The notes below the pieces were generated by a model that did not search any database, was not told the DNA's origin, and was given only the letters and a program-made list of their open reading frames with translations. From Magnetococcales bacterium (GTDB lineage Bacteria; Pseudomonadota; Magnetococcia; Magnetococcales; JADFYX01), in contig PEAM01000020.1 of NCBI GenBank assembly GCA_002753565.1, positions 1 through 64,000 of the forward strand: a DNA stretch of 64,000 nt, in the 5' to 3' direction. Made by a program: the position numbers and the translations under genes. Positions 33,338 through 43,970 of the stretch are shown here, piece after piece; within the stretch, counting starts at the first letter, position 1, and every line of letters starts with the position of its first letter.

Positions 33338-33412
33338 GTCCCGTTCGTCTAGAGGTTAGGACACTGGCCTTTCACGCCGGTAACAGGGGTTCAATTCCCC
33401 TACGGGACGCCA
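33338..33412 (+). tRNA. tRNA-Glu (anticodon TTC)
   Basis: A 75-base tRNA with the CCA end encoded. Acceptor arms GTCCCGT and ACGGGAC pair with discriminator G. The D-arm is TCGTCTAGAGGTTAGGA; the anticodon stem CTGGC/GCCGG encloses loop CTTTCAC with TTC at 33371-33373; T-arm has GGGGTTCAATTCCCC. It matches the E. coli tRNA-Glu pattern closely. It is directly upstream, by about 300 bases, of a radical SAM gene with the same orientation. tRNA 3' ends are common integration sites, but no integrase is in the window. Confidence 0.97.
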
Positions 33413-33708
33413 TCTTTTTATTGGCTTTTATTGCATGATATCCATCGATATATCAAGCCAGGGCTCCCACGCTTTACAAATCTTCTCCCTAGCCACCGAC
33501 CTGTCTGACCAATAAAACCACCCCTTTTCCAACTCTTCTTTTCCAGAGACAAGTCCCAGACACTCCCCAAACAGACTTTTTATAGTAGACTCTTACGAAA
33601 GCCTGCCCATCAGACAATTATTTGGACAAGTCTGTGGTTGTTTGTATATATTTTCTCCTGTTTTCCTAAAAAAAGCTTGCCAGATCGACTACCTTAGAGT
33701 ATGGAAAA

Positions 33709-35490
33709 ATGCAAAAGCGTACCAAAATCATGATTGCCACAGCATCCCCACGCATGAGTCGAGAGCTTAAGGTTCTTCCTCTGGCTCCCTATGCGTTAAA
33801 GTCTTATACGATGTGGAGACTGGGTGAAGCAAGCAGAGATGTGACAATCGATATTATCGTTTTTGACCCCGATCTCTCTGGCGCTGAAATGGCTCTGGAA
33901 TTGGAATCCTTTGATGTCGATATTGTCGCCTTCTCTGTCTATGTGTGGAACTATACAGAGAGCATAGCCTGCGCCCGACTTCTTGGGGAGCGAGATAGCT
34001 CACCGTTTATCATCATGGGGGGGCCTCAGGTTTCTCCTGTTGCAGAAGAGGTGATGCAGGCCCACCCCTTTATTGACGCAACAGCTTTTGTTACCGCCCC
34101 CGGTGAGATCATTTTTTTTCAGTTTGTCAAAGCGTTCCTCACCGGTACCGACCTGGGCACGGTGGCTGGTTTGGTTTTCAGAGATAAAAAGGGGCGCGTA
34201 ACCAAGACATCTGACAAAGTTGAAATGCTCGATATGCAGCACCCGTCTCCCTATCTGGATGGTACGGTAGAACTGCAGGGTGACAGGGAGTTCCATGTCA
34301 CCATAGAGACATCACGTGGCTGTCCCTTCGATTGTGCCTACTGTTATTGGGGCTCAGGAACCAACCAGGTCCTCTTCCCTCCGTTGGAGAGGACGCTGGC
34401 TGAGATTGATTGGATTGCTGACCAGAGCAGGATTAAACACGCCTTTATAACAGATGCGGATATCTTGCTTAAGTTTAGAAGAAATGAACACATTGCCGAT
34501 AAGCTTTGGAGTCGACGCAACACCTTTATCCCAGAATTTGACAGCGACATCCGCAATATTGTGCCCAGTCGAAGGCGCCTGATTGAAAAGCTACATCGGC
34601 TTCCTGGTTTTTTCTTTAAATTTGCCGTGCAAACGGCCAATCCTATTGCCTGGAAACTACTAGGTGACAATCGAGCCAAGCCGGAACTGTTCCTGGAAAA
34701 GGCCCAATTACTCCGCAGCTGGATTCCCGATGCAAAAATTGTCGCCGATATCATGCTCCCATTGCCCGGAGATGATCTGGAAGGGCTGCGTCAGACGACC
34801 AACCTGGTTCTCTCTCTGGAGCCCAACCAGATATTTTTAAATTATCCCGTCTATCTATTACCCGGAACCCGATTTTATGACGAAAGAAAACAGTTGGGGT
34901 TAGTCTATAATGAGGAGCCCCCTTTTTCTATTTTGGCGAGTGAATCCTTCCCATTACCAGACATCGACATCGCCCTGAAACTGAGTATTTGGGTACAGAT
35001 TCTCACCTATTATCATCCGGCTGTGTCACACTGCTTTTACCAGATAGGCAGAACAGATCCCAACAGATCCCACGTTAATCGGTTGGAATCCTGGATAGAG
35101 GCAATAGAAGAGCGTATTCAACTGATGGCACCACACAAAAACCTGCCACAGTTAGCGGTTGACTCGGTTGAACAACTCAACACTGTCAAGGGAGGTATTC
35201 TTACCCAATCCTGTACGGTCAAAAGCTGTGTGGCCATCTACGAGACAATCTTCAAACTGGAAAGCAATGGGTTTGGAGAGCACATGCCCCTGATTGAACT
35301 GGGCATAGAACTCTTCAACCACCTGGATGATGCAGGAGTGGAGTGGTTTGACCAAGAGGTTTTGGACAGGCTCTCTCTACCGATACTGTCCCAGTATTCT
35401 ACGGATGAGATCCAGTCGTTGATGCCCATTTTCCGTCGCTACGAGAGTGCCGCATCAGCCCAAGAGGCAGCCCTATCCAAATTGAAATAA
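33709..35490 (+). CDS. B12-binding-domain radical SAM protein, large
   Basis: A 593-residue protein. The N-terminal 150 residues look like a degenerate B12-binding (Rossmann) domain (DVDIVAFSVYVWNY, IIMGGPQVSPVAEEVM), lacking the DxHxxG cobalamin ligand. The radical SAM core has CPFDCAYC at about 206-213 (Cys206, 210, 213), then DADIL and FAVQTANP. A C-terminal domain of about 200 residues includes TYYHPAVSHCFYQIG and Cys pairs (TQSCTVKSC). Starts at ATG 33709 with GGA five bases before. Unlike the other radical SAM protein here (20859), it has a long extension of unknown role. It is the only gene in this stretch on its strand. Confidence 0.8.
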   Translation: MQKRTKIMIATASPRMSRELKVLPLAPYALKSYTMWRLGEASRDVTIDIIVFDPDLSGAEMALELESFDVDIVAFSVYVWNYTESIACARLLGERDSSPFIIMGGPQVSPVAEEVMQAHPFIDATAFVTAPGEIIFFQFVKAFLTGTDLGTVAGLVFRDKKGRVTKTSDKVEMLDMQHPSPYLDGTVELQGDREFHVTIETSRGCPFDCAYCYWGSGTNQVLFPPLERTLAEIDWIADQSRIKHAFITDADILLKFRRNEHIADKLWSRRNTFIPEFDSDIRNIVPSRRRLIEKLHRLPGFFFKFAVQTANPIAWKLLGDNRAKPELFLEKAQLLRSWIPDAKIVADIMLPLPGDDLEGLRQTTNLVLSLEPNQIFLNYPVYLLPGTRFYDERKQLGLVYNEEPPFSILASESFPLPDIDIALKLSIWVQILTYYHPAVSHCFYQIGRTDPNRSHVNRLESWIEAIEERIQLMAPHKNLPQLAVDSVEQLNTVKGGILTQSCTVKSCVAIYETIFKLESNGFGEHMPLIELGIELFNHLDDAGVEWFDQEVLDRLSLPILSQYSTDEIQSLMPIFRRYESAASAQEAALSKLK

Positions 35491-35537
35491 AAGGTCAACC
35501 GTGCCCCCCTAGAGGTTATGGGGTTGATCGAACCTTT
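35490..35537. other. Bulged inverted repeat between convergent genes
   Basis: AAAGGT-CAACC (35490-35500) pairs with GGTTG-(bulge)-ACCTTT (35522-35537). On the minus strand it is followed by TTTATTT, so it may help end the REC-HD-GYP transcript. The pairing is imperfect. Confidence 0.35.
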
Positions 35538-35542
35538 GGCCC

Positions 35543-36577
35543 CTACTCCTTGGTACCCCACTTCTCTCGAATCTCTAAGATCTCATCCTTGATCTCCAGA
35601 AAACGAGCCGCCAACTTGGGGTCAAAATGGGTTCCAGAGTCCTGTTCAATCACCTGAAAAGCCCGTTCAGTGGGCCATGGCTCCTTGTAGGGTCTTTTCA
35701 TGGTCAGGGCATCAAACACATCGGCTACCGCCGCAATGCGTGCCGACTCGGGAATATCCTCCCCAGAGATCCCCTTGGGATACCCGGAGCCATCCCATTT
35801 TTCATGGTGGCCCACGGCAACATTGAGGGCCATTTTAAAGACCGGGCTGTCACTGCTGAGGCTTAAGATTTTTTCACCAATCAAGGTGTGCTGCTTCATC
35901 TCCTCAAACTCTTCTGGCGTCAGCTTGCGGGGTGCCTTTAACAGGGTATCCGAGATACCGATTTTGCCGGAATCATGCATAGGAGCCGCCAGTTCCAGCA
36001 GTTCAGCCTCCTTTACAGACCAGCCGGCCGCCCGAGCCAAGGCGGCTGCATAGGCCGCCATGCGCCAAATATGCACACCGGTATCGCTATCATTATAGTG
36101 TCCCGCCTCTCCCAACATAAAGATGGCCGCCCGCTGGCTGGCGATCAACTCACGGGTCCGTTTCTCAACCTTCATTTCACAGGTACGCTGCTGGTCAGCC
36201 AATGCCAGATGGGTTCTTACCCTGGCATGGACAATACTGGGGTTGACCGGCTTGGTGATATAGTCCACCGCCCCCACACTGAAGCCCTTTTTTTCATCAC
36301 TGGTCTCCGACATGGCTGTGACAAAAATAACCGGAATGGTATTGGTCTTGGGGTTGGCTTTCAGCATTTGGCAAACCTCATAACCGTCCATCTCCGGCAT
36401 CATGATATCCAGTAGAATCAGGGAGGTCTCTTGAGTCTGGGCAATTTTCAACGCCATCTTGCCATTAATTGCCGCTTTTACCTTGTATTCCGGGGTAAGA
36501 ATCCCCTTGAGGATATCCAGATTTTCTGGTGTGTCATCCACAGCAAGAATGGTCTGTTTTTTTTCAGAATGTTTCAT
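35543..36577 (-). CDS. Response regulator with HD-GYP phosphodiesterase output
   Basis: A 344-residue protein: receiver domain 1-125 (AVDDTPE; phosphoacceptor Asp57 in LLDIMMP; Lys109 in ITKP), a short helix, then an HD-GYP domain at about 155-335 with the HD pair in MHDSGKIGI (His201, Asp202) and HHEKWDGSGYP. HD-GYP domains hydrolyse cyclic-di-GMP. ATG 36577 is used; an in-frame TTG at 36589 has AGAGG upstream and cannot be excluded. It is the last gene of a run that includes a REC-SpoIIE phosphatase and a hybrid kinase, so it probably receives phosphate from that kinase. Confidence 0.92.
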   Translation of the reverse strand: MKHSEKKQTILAVDDTPENLDILKGILTPEYKVKAAINGKMALKIAQTQETSLILLDIMMPEMDGYEVCQMLKANPKTNTIPVIFVTAMSETSDEKKGFSVGAVDYITKPVNPSIVHARVRTHLALADQQRTCEMKVEKRTRELIASQRAAIFMLGEAGHYNDSDTGVHIWRMAAYAAALARAAGWSVKEAELLELAAPMHDSGKIGISDTLLKAPRKLTPEEFEEMKQHTLIGEKILSLSSDSPVFKMALNVAVGHHEKWDGSGYPKGISGEDIPESARIAAVADVFDALTMKRPYKEPWPTERAFQVIEQDSGTHFDPKLAARFLEIKDEILEIREKWGTKE

Positions 36578-36638
36578 TTTAATGCCCAAACTCCACCTCT
36601 GCCACCCATCCGATAGTTGGCAGAGAAAAGGTCAAAAA

Positions 36639-37772
36639 CTATCTCCGACACTCAACCAAGGTCATATCATCAACCTGTTTTCCATCCTCACTAAAACCTC
36701 TTGCCCGGTCTAAAATCTCATCCAGCCCCTCAGACATCAATCCAGGCTGAGCCAACAGAGCCGCCAAGCCGTTGCTACCCAAAAACTCTCCCCCCTCATT
36801 GAGCAGCTCCACCAGGCCATCCGAAAAGAGAAAGAGCCGATCCTCTTCACGCCACTCGACCCACTCACCCTCTTCGACGACAATATCATCCAACAGCCCC
36901 ATGGGGGGCAGCGAAGAGGGAAAAAGGCGGTGGCTTTTTTGGGCACCAACGATCAGAACCTGCTCGGGAAGGGCGGCATTCCACAACCTGAAGCGGTCTC
37001 GACTGGCAGCAATCTCCACCAGAGTAGCCGCCATAAACATGCCGGTAGGGAGTTGATTATTGAGAATGGCGTTGATCTCCTGAAACAGATCCCGCCCCCC
37101 CAGCCCATCCCGGGTACGAATATAAAAAAAGGCAGCGGCCAACGGACCGCCCACAGCCGCTTTCAAGCCATGTCCGGTAAAATCTCCCAACAAAATATGC
37201 TGCGCCCCATCCGGCCTTAACGCCGAGAAGAGGACATCTCCGTTGGTTCTCTCCAGGGACTCCATACTATAGCGTAGGTTGAGTGGGTTGAAGTGGGCAT
37301 CGGTTCGCATCTTGTTGACAATTCTCTCCACCATCTCCCGCTCATCCTGAAGAAGTCGGTTTTTAATCCCCAACTGCCTGATGGCTCGCTTCAGGTCGGT
37401 ATGAACGCCGACGCGGGCTTTGAGTACAGCGTGGGAGATGGGTTTGCGAATATAGTCTACCGCCCCCAAGGCAAAGCCGCGCAGCTCATCCACCTCCTCA
37501 CCCATAGCGGTAACAAATATAACGGGAATGTTTTGTGTTTTTGGGTTTTCCTTGAGTTGCCGACACACCTCATAACCATCTAAATCCGGCATCATGATAT
37601 CCAACAAAATAATATCCGGGGGGGTCTTTTCAACCAGTTTAAGGGCAATGGCACCACTCAGAACGGACTGAACCCGGAAGGCGGGCACCAGAATACCTCG
37701 GATGACATCCAGGTTTTCTGGCACATCATCCACAGCCAAAACGGTCATTTTTTCGGTCTCTTGCCTTACCAT
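36639..37772 (-). CDS. Response regulator with SpoIIE/RsbU-type serine phosphatase
   Basis: A 377-residue protein. Receiver domain at 1-125 (AVDDVPENLD, phosphoacceptor Asp58 in LLDIMMPDLDG, IRKPISH), followed by a short coiled coil and a PP2C-like SpoIIE domain at about 165-375 with GDFTGHGLKAAVGG, LFLFSDGLVELL and DDMTLV, which bind the two metal ions. Such proteins control anti-sigma-factor antagonists (partner switching) under the orders of a sensor kinase. ATG 37772 overlaps the stop of the hybrid kinase gene (TGATG), so phosphatase and kinase are translationally coupled. No anti-sigma factor or STAS antagonist is in the window. Confidence 0.92.
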   Translation of the reverse strand: MVRQETEKMTVLAVDDVPENLDVIRGILVPAFRVQSVLSGAIALKLVEKTPPDIILLDIMMPDLDGYEVCRQLKENPKTQNIPVIFVTAMGEEVDELRGFALGAVDYIRKPISHAVLKARVGVHTDLKRAIRQLGIKNRLLQDEREMVERIVNKMRTDAHFNPLNLRYSMESLERTNGDVLFSALRPDGAQHILLGDFTGHGLKAAVGGPLAAAFFYIRTRDGLGGRDLFQEINAILNNQLPTGMFMAATLVEIAASRDRFRLWNAALPEQVLIVGAQKSHRLFPSSLPPMGLLDDIVVEEGEWVEWREEDRLFLFSDGLVELLNEGGEFLGSNGLAALLAQPGLMSEGLDEILDRARGFSEDGKQVDDMTLVECRR

Positions 37773-40700
37773 CAGGGCGCGATTTTCTCCAGTGGAAGGT
37801 TGTGGACCTGAGTCAGGGTGTCCAGAGCCTCCCCTGCCCTATTAAAATCGTACTGTTCAACATATTTTCGAATCGTTTTCAGATCATCACTCAGCTTTTT
37901 ATCCAGTGGAAGCTCTAAAACCTCATCAATCGCCTCTTCTGTTTCAGAGTCATACTCTGCCATCATGGTGTGAATTTTAGTCAGATGTGTTGCTACCAGC
38001 TCCAGATCCATCCCCTCCCCCTGCTCCTTGGAAGCAGAATTTGAACCGACCTCTCCTTCCTGCAGAGGATACAGGCGCGCCATGGCCCCTTCAAAATCAT
38101 AACTGGCCAACCGCTCAGCTACCCCTTGCAGCGGCTTGACCAAGGGGTTGTCTGAGTCAATGCCTTGCATCAACGCCTCTAAAAACTCCTCAGACTCTGA
38201 GTCAAACTCCTGTAACATACCATAGAGCTGTTTCAACCTGGGGACAATATTGAGGCTCTCTCCCGGAGAGAGATAGGGGGTCTCGCTTTTTTTAAAGGCC
38301 TCGTGGATACCGGAAATGATCGCATCCAACTGGGCGGCAATACTCTTTAGTTTTCGGGTATCAAAGCTCTCATCAGCCGTGTGAAGCTCCGCTTCCATCT
38401 CCTTTACAGAGTGGTAGAGCTTTTCGGCCCCGATGCTACCCGTGGTCCCTTTCAGGGTATGAATCGCCCGCAGTGCCAGCTCACGGTCCCCTTCTATCAA
38501 GGCCTGCTGAATCTCTTCGACAGCCCCCTCCTGATTACTGCTGAATTTTTCCAGCAGTTTTTTAAACGCCTCGATGTTGCCTCCCAGGCGGGCCACGCCG
38601 ACCTCTACGTTGATGCCGGGCAGGTGGGGAAGAGCGAGAGTTGATTTGCCCTTTATTTGCCCTTTTTTCAGAAGTTGATCGGGCACCTTGCGAACCCCCG
38701 GCTTGATCCATTTAACCAAGGTGGCATAGAGCCGTTGTGGGTCGATGGGTTTAGCCACATGATCATTCATACCCGCTTCCAAACAGCGCTCCCGATCCCC
38801 TGCCATGGCATTGGCGGTCATGGCGATAATGGGCAGATCATCATATTCTGACATTTTACGGATCTCACGGGTGGCGGTGTAGCCATCCATTAACGGCATC
38901 TGGATATCCATCAGCACCCCATCAAAGTGATCCTGTTGGACTCTATCCAGCGCCACTTGACCATTCTCGGCTACTGTGACTACAAACAGTGCCATCTCCA
39001 GCAACTCCAAAGCAATCTGCTGGTTGACCGCATTATCTTCCACTAGAAGAATCTGCGCCCCCCGAATCATCTCTACCGCCCCCACATCCAACTCCGAGAC
39101 CGTAACCTCTTCTGGTTTTTGCTGATCAAACCCCAGGGTCTTCATGGTGGTATCCATCAGGATGGAAGCGGTCACCGGTTTGGTCAAAAAGCCATCCACC
39201 TCCAGTTCATGGATCTGACACAACATCTCATCCCGGTCATAGGCGGTAACCATCACCACTTTGGGAGGAGATTTCAGGTTGATATCCGACTTGATCCGTT
39301 CACACGCCTCCACACCATCCAGGTCTGGCATGATCCAATCCATAAAGACCAGTTGAAAAGGGGTCCCCTCCTGATCATTGCTTCTAATCAGGTCCAGGGC
39401 CTCACCACCGGTCTCTGCCAACACCACCTGAAAGGAGAACCCCTTGAACAACTGATACATGATCTCCCGAAAGGTTGGGCTGTCATCCACAACCAGTACC
39501 CGCAGCCCTTTGCTGATGATTTCAGGAAGCTGCTGTTCACTCTCAACCTCGTTGGAGAGGCCAAAATTGGCCGTAAAAAAGAAGGTCGTCCCCTTGCCTT
39601 CCTCACTCTCAACCCAAATTTTTCCGCCCATGATCTCCGTCAACTGCCGACTGATAATCAGCCCCAACCCGGTTCCGCCATATTTTCGGGTGGTGGAGGC
39701 GTCGGCCTGACTGAAGGATTGAAACAGTTTGGAAATCTGTTTTTCTGTCATGCCGATACCGGTATCGGAAACCGAAAACTGCAGAGTAACCTCTCCGCCT
39801 CGCTCTTGGGCAACCTCTACCCGAACGACAATCTCTCCCTTTTCGGTAAACTTGATGGCATTGTTGGAGAGGTTGGTTAAAATCTGCCCTAAACGGAGGG
39901 GGTCACCCAGCAGTCCGTTGGGCACGTTGGCATCGATGGCCAGCAGCAGTTCCACCCCTTTTTCCCGGACCTTGACGGAGATCAGATCGATGAGGTTTTC
40001 CATCACGCCATTCAGACGGAAAGGAACCTTCTCCACCTCCATCTTCCCCGCCTCCATTTTGGAGAAGTCGAGAATATCGTTGATAATACCCAACAGGGCT
40101 TTGGCAGCATTGTGGATCTTATCCACATAATCCTTCTGTTTCCGACTCAATTCTGTCTGCAGAGCCAGATAGCTCATACCAATAATGGCATTCATGGGGG
40201 TTCGAATTTCGTGGCTCATGTTGGCCAAAAACTCCCCTTTGGTCTGGCTGGCCTCCAAAGCGGCATCTTTAGCCAGCTTCAACTCCTCCTCCATCTGCTT
40301 CTGATCAATCACCATGGCCAGAATGGAGTTGACCGACTCCAAAAACCGCTCCAGTTCTGGTTCCCGACGGGAGCCAGCGGGAATTTCAACATTAAGAATC
40401 CCCAACAGCCGCTCTTCAGAGAGAATGGGCAGACAGTAGTGGCCGTGGGGCTTCATATCTTTAAAGAGAATGTCATGTTTTTCATCGATACAGTCGACAA
40501 ACAGGGTGCGTTTTTCCAGCGCCGACCGACCGCAGAGACACTTGCCATACGGAAGCTGCAAACACTCTGTCACCTCTGGAACAAAAAGACTTTTCTTAGC
40601 CACCAGATTGAGCATCTGCTGCCGATCATCTGCCAAAAAGATGGCCCCTTTTGGAAGCAGCAGGGTCTCCAGACTATCGGAGAGAATAATATCCAGAGCC

Positions 40701-42751
40701 CGTTTCATATAATCTTTCAAGGAGATCGGCAGCATACCCAACTCCAACAGCTGCCTCAGGATGGCATTAACCTTCTCCTGCTTACGCATTTTCTTGCCGG
40801 ACTCAATCAGCCTCAACTCCTGATCTTTCTGGTCGGTAATCTCAGTCCGAATAGAGATGTAGGTATAAGGCTTACCCTTTTCGTTCATAAAAGGGACAAT
40901 CGTTGCCCTGACCCAATAGTGGCCGCCATCTTTTTTCTGGTTTTTTACCTCCCCATGCCAGGTTTGTCCTCGGGTAATGGTGCCCCACATATCCCGATAG
41001 ACCTCAGGAGGGTGCTCCTCGGATTTAACCAGACGGTGATTCTCGCCAATTAGCTCTTCCCGGCTATAACCGCTGATGGAGACAAACTTGTCGTTGACAT
41101 AAATAATGTTGCCCTTCACATCAGATGCACTGACAATAGCATGTTCATCCAGGGCAAATTTTTGAAAATTCAACTCCCCGACCAGCTTACCAACCCGCTC
41201 AGACATCTGGTTAAAGGTACCGCCCAGAATCCCCAACTCATCCTGGCCGATCTCTTCAATCCGATCACTCCAATCCCCTTGGGAGATACGGTTGGCCCCT
41301 ACCACCAAACGCTTGATACGGCTGATGATGTTTTTAGAAATAAACCAGACAAAACCAAAGGCACCCAAAATGTTGAGCAGCGTTAGAACCACTGTCAACT
41401 GTACTGAATATCGGGCTTGCTGGTTCTCCGTCTGAGCTTTCTCCAAAAAAAGCTGTGCCGCTCTGTCTGTCACCACTTTCATCTGCTCAATGGCTGCACT
41501 GGCCAGATGAAACCAATCCTTCACATCCAGACCAAGATCGGCCACAGTCGCCAATTGAGAGAGCTGCTTGAAAGCTTGTAGCGCCGTGTCATCATCCACT
41601 TTCACGGTCGAATCGATCTCCGAGATCGATTTACCCTCCTTCTGCAGCAAGAGCACCACAGCCAAAGATTGTTTGTATCGGTAGATGGTCTCTCGAATAC
41701 CCGCAACCGACGCCAACTCTTCCGGTTGAATGGCTTTGATCTCCTCATACTCGGCAAGAAGTTCCAGAATATGATCAAAACGCAGCACAGCATCCCGGGC
41801 ATAGGTGTTCTGTCCACGGAGCAGATAGTTTTTGAATTGATGGATAGCCCCCCCATAGCCAAACTCCTTATGGAGAGCCGACAATAATACCGCCCGACGA
41901 CTCACCGTCCCTTTTTCAAGAGCTCGAGCCAAAATTTGATCAATTTGGGTAAAAACGGGGTCCGATGCCCTCTGTTGAAATAAGTGCTTCAGTTTGGGGG
42001 AGGCGATCAGCAGAAAGCGAGACAAGAAGAGCTGTCGCTCAGTCTCCAGAGTGCTGATAGTGCGAAAAATCTCTTTATCCATTCGGTTTTCAGCCAGAAT
42101 CTGGCTCATCACCGCCCGAATAATCCCCAACCTTTCGGTATACTCCATCACATTACGAAAGGCGGTCCCCAAGCGGATGATCTCCCGGTTGGGGCTCATG
42201 CTGGTTATATGCCCGACCAGTTCGAAAACTTTTCGATTCATGGAGGTGTAGGACTCCAACACCTCCCGAACAGAGATTCTCCTTTCAGAGATTGCGTCGC
42301 GAATCGGATGAATTCTCTCCAGATCACGGCTGATAATGGTTCGGTGGTCGGTCAGATCGATCAACACCATCTTGTCACCACCAAACCGATCCAACACCTC
42401 ATGGAATGAGTCAAGCAGTCGGTCGGTCTCTTTGCGCTGTTGGCGCAACAGATCATCAAACTCCTGCCCATCACTACCAACAAAACCAACCGAAAGCCCC
42501 CGCTCCTTCTGCACCTCATGGACCAGAGAGACCGCCTGAACAGCCACACGGGTCAATGCCTCCAGCTCTTTCATCTGCTTGGAGACGTGGACTTTTTCCA
42601 TAATAAGAAAGAGGGAAAGAATGAGAATTCCCGTGATGGGAAAAACCAATAACAGTAAAAATTTCTGCCGCATCTTCATCGAATTAAGCAGATGAGTCAT
42701 GCCGACTATCAAGTTTTTATCTGCCTCTTTGGTGGAAAGCTCGAAATGCAT
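37772..42751 (-). CDS. Hybrid sensor kinase (NIT-HAMP-PAS-GAF-HisKA-HATPase-REC-REC-HPt)
   Basis: A membrane hybrid kinase of about 1659 residues. After helix one (about 33-52) comes a periplasmic NIT-type nitrate/nitrite sensor domain ([11 protein letters not shown]), a second helix near 460, HAMP, PAS (about 535-660), GAF with CGRSALEK (about 690-830), HisKA with [15 protein letters not shown], HATPase, receivers REC1 (about 1095-1215) and REC2 (about 1240-1360), and HPt with [13 protein letters not shown] (about 1430). The tail holds two repeats with [11 protein letters not shown] and [14 protein letters not shown] 42751 has AAGAG upstream; TTG 42790 is an alternative. It is coupled to the two downstream regulators. 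Confidence 0.9.
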   Translation of the reverse strand: MHFELSTKEADKNLIVGMTHLLNSMKMRQKFLLLLVFPITGILILSLFLIMEKVHVSKQMKELEALTRVAVQAVSLVHEVQKERGLSVGFVGSDGQEFDDLLRQQRKETDRLLDSFHEVLDRFGGDKMVLIDLTDHRTIISRDLERIHPIRDAISERRISVREVLESYTSMNRKVFELVGHITSMSPNREIIRLGTAFRNVMEYTERLGIIRAVMSQILAENRMDKEIFRTISTLETERQLFLSRFLLIASPKLKHLFQQRASDPVFTQIDQILARALEKGTVSRRAVLLSALHKEFGYGGAIHQFKNYLLRGQNTYARDAVLRFDHILELLAEYEEIKAIQPEELASVAGIRETIYRYKQSLAVVLLLQKEGKSISEIDSTVKVDDDTALQAFKQLSQLATVADLGLDVKDWFHLASAAIEQMKVVTDRAAQLFLEKAQTENQQARYSVQLTVVLTLLNILGAFGFVWFISKNIISRIKRLVVGANRISQGDWSDRIEEIGQDELGILGGTFNQMSERVGKLVGELNFQKFALDEHAIVSASDVKGNIIYVNDKFVSISGYSREELIGENHRLVKSEEHPPEVYRDMWGTITRGQTWHGEVKNQKKDGGHYWVRATIVPFMNEKGKPYTYISIRTEITDQKDQELRLIESGKKMRKQEKVNAILRQLLELGMLPISLKDYMKRALDIILSDSLETLLLPKGAIFLADDRQQMLNLVAKKSLFVPEVTECLQLPYGKCLCGRSALEKRTLFVDCIDEKHDILFKDMKPHGHYCLPILSEERLLGILNVEIPAGSRREPELERFLESVNSILAMVIDQKQMEEELKLAKDAALEASQTKGEFLANMSHEIRTPMNAIIGMSYLALQTELSRKQKDYVDKIHNAAKALLGIINDILDFSKMEAGKMEVEKVPFRLNGVMENLIDLISVKVREKGVELLLAIDANVPNGLLGDPLRLGQILTNLSNNAIKFTEKGEIVVRVEVAQERGGEVTLQFSVSDTGIGMTEKQISKLFQSFSQADASTTRKYGGTGLGLIISRQLTEIMGGKIWVESEEGKGTTFFFTANFGLSNEVESEQQLPEIISKGLRVLVVDDSPTFREIMYQLFKGFSFQVVLAETGGEALDLIRSNDQEGTPFQLVFMDWIMPDLDGVEACERIKSDINLKSPPKVVMVTAYDRDEMLCQIHELEVDGFLTKPVTASILMDTTMKTLGFDQQKPEEVTVSELDVGAVEMIRGAQILLVEDNAVNQQIALELLEMALFVVTVAENGQVALDRVQQDHFDGVLMDIQMPLMDGYTATREIRKMSEYDDLPIIAMTANAMAGDRERCLEAGMNDHVAKPIDPQRLYATLVKWIKPGVRKVPDQLLKKGQIKGKSTLALPHLPGINVEVGVARLGGNIEAFKKLLEKFSSNQEGAVEEIQQALIEGDRELALRAIHTLKGTTGSIGAEKLYHSVKEMEAELHTADESFDTRKLKSIAAQLDAIISGIHEAFKKSETPYLSPGESLNIVPRLKQLYGMLQEFDSESEEFLEALMQGIDSDNPLVKPLQGVAERLASYDFEGAMARLYPLQEGEVGSNSASKEQGEGMDLELVATHLTKIHTMMAEYDSETEEAIDEVLELPLDKKLSDDLKTIRKYVEQYDFNRAGEALDTLTQVHNLPLEKIAP

Positions 42752-43237
42752 CACTAGACTCTTTTTTTTCAATTCAAAAAAATCAGACAATCAGACAATG
42801 ATTATTGCTGATATCACGCTGAAAAAAAAGAATAAAAGGCTACTTTAAATGAACGACCGTTCAATAACAAACTCTAACAAATGGTAATATAGACTAAAAA
42901 ACAACGACCATTAACCGCAAATGAATGGAGCGGGTTCTCCTAAAATACTATGTTTTAATTTATCTATCCTCCACACTTTGCATGAAAATATTTTCCCACT
43001 CATAAAAACAGCCTGATGAGCCAATAAAATATCCTTCCTCATCTAGCAGTCATACTGACCAACCTATCTGCTTTACCCGTTTTATCAACGATCAATAAAC
43101 AGTATAACCCCCCCTTTTCACAACAAACACTCCGATACATTCTCTTTTCTTATAAAAACACACTATTTTTAAGTCATTCACTATCAGCAACTCAAAAAAG
43201 CGCGCTCTCTTTTCACCTGAAACGATCCCAATCCACC
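42752..43237. other. Intergenic region upstream of the hybrid kinase
   Basis: No gene is supported. AT-rich. TGAACG-AC-CGTTCA at 42850-42863 is a 6-base inverted repeat with a 2-base spacer, a form used by TetR-family operators, and sits about 100 bases before the kinase start. Near 43195-43212 AAAAG and CTTTTTT flank GCGC and might form a weak terminator of rnhB. Nothing else was recognised. Confidence 0.4.
42850..42863. promoter_or_regulatory. Candidate operator palindrome
   Basis: TGAACG and CGTTCA face each other across AC. The position, upstream of the hybrid kinase gene read on the minus strand, would suit a repressor. No regulator of this type is encoded nearby, so this is only a pattern match. 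Confidence 0.25.
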
Positions 43238-43897
43238 CTACTCCACCTCCCTGCACCGCTCCAAGGCCTCTCTCACAGGTCTGAAGCTGCGACGATGAAC
43301 CTCCGTCACACCACTATCCAACAGAGCTTGTCGGTGTTCCCGCGTTGGATACCCCTGGTTACGCTCCCAGCCATATCCAGGATAGACCCCAGCCAGCTCT
43401 GCCATCAGGCTATCTCGATGCACTTTTGCCACAACCGAGGCCGCCGCAATGGTGGCCGAAACCCCATCTCCCCGAATCACTGCCTCACCCCGACAGGTCA
43501 ACCCCGGCGGCCAGTCCCGACCATCAACCAACACATAGTCAGGATCGACCGTTAAATGGGATAACGCCTTCTCCATGGCCAACAAAGAGGCCTTGCGAAT
43601 ATTGATACGATCAATTTCCTGGGGAGAAACCAGAGCAATCCCCACACTCAAGGCAGAAGCCTGAATAATAGGAAGCAGCCTGTTTCGCTGGGTGGGAGAG
43701 AGTTTTTTGGAGTCGTTCAGAGCAGAGAGCCCAGACGAGACCAGGTCGAGATGAGGGGGAAAAATAACGGCAGCAGAAACCACCGGGCCAGCAAGAGGAC
43801 CTCTCCCCACCTCATCAACACCGCAGACAAACCGGCAACCCTCTGCCCATAAGGCTGACTCAAGATGGAGATCGGGACGAGTGGAGTGCTTCACCAT
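43238..43897 (-). CDS. rnhB: Ribonuclease HII
   Basis: Cuts the RNA strand 5' of a ribonucleotide in RNA-DNA hybrids. The 219-residue protein keeps the family motifs: VCGVDEVGRGPLAGPVV near 24-40 (catalytic Asp, Glu), LNDSKKLSPTQR, then DYVLVDGRDW and ASVVAKVHRD (catalytic Asp). Length is standard. It is the last gene of rpsP-rimM-trmD-rplS-rnhB, about 70 bases after rplS. Confidence 0.94.
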   Translation of the reverse strand: MVKHSTRPDLHLESALWAEGCRFVCGVDEVGRGPLAGPVVSAAVIFPPHLDLVSSGLSALNDSKKLSPTQRNRLLPIIQASALSVGIALVSPQEIDRINIRKASLLAMEKALSHLTVDPDYVLVDGRDWPPGLTCRGEAVIRGDGVSATIAAASVVAKVHRDSLMAELAGVYPGYGWERNQGYPTREHRQALLDSGVTEVHRRSFRPVREALERCREVE

Positions 43898-43970
43898 GCC
43901 AATCTTCTAGATCAAACCAAAAGGTGTGATTGCCCGCTTACAAGCCGGCAACCACACCCAGGAAAAAAGC

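Noticed and set aside
33338-33708. Integrative element at the tRNA-Glu 3' end
   Set aside because: No integrase or repeated tRNA end was found in the window.
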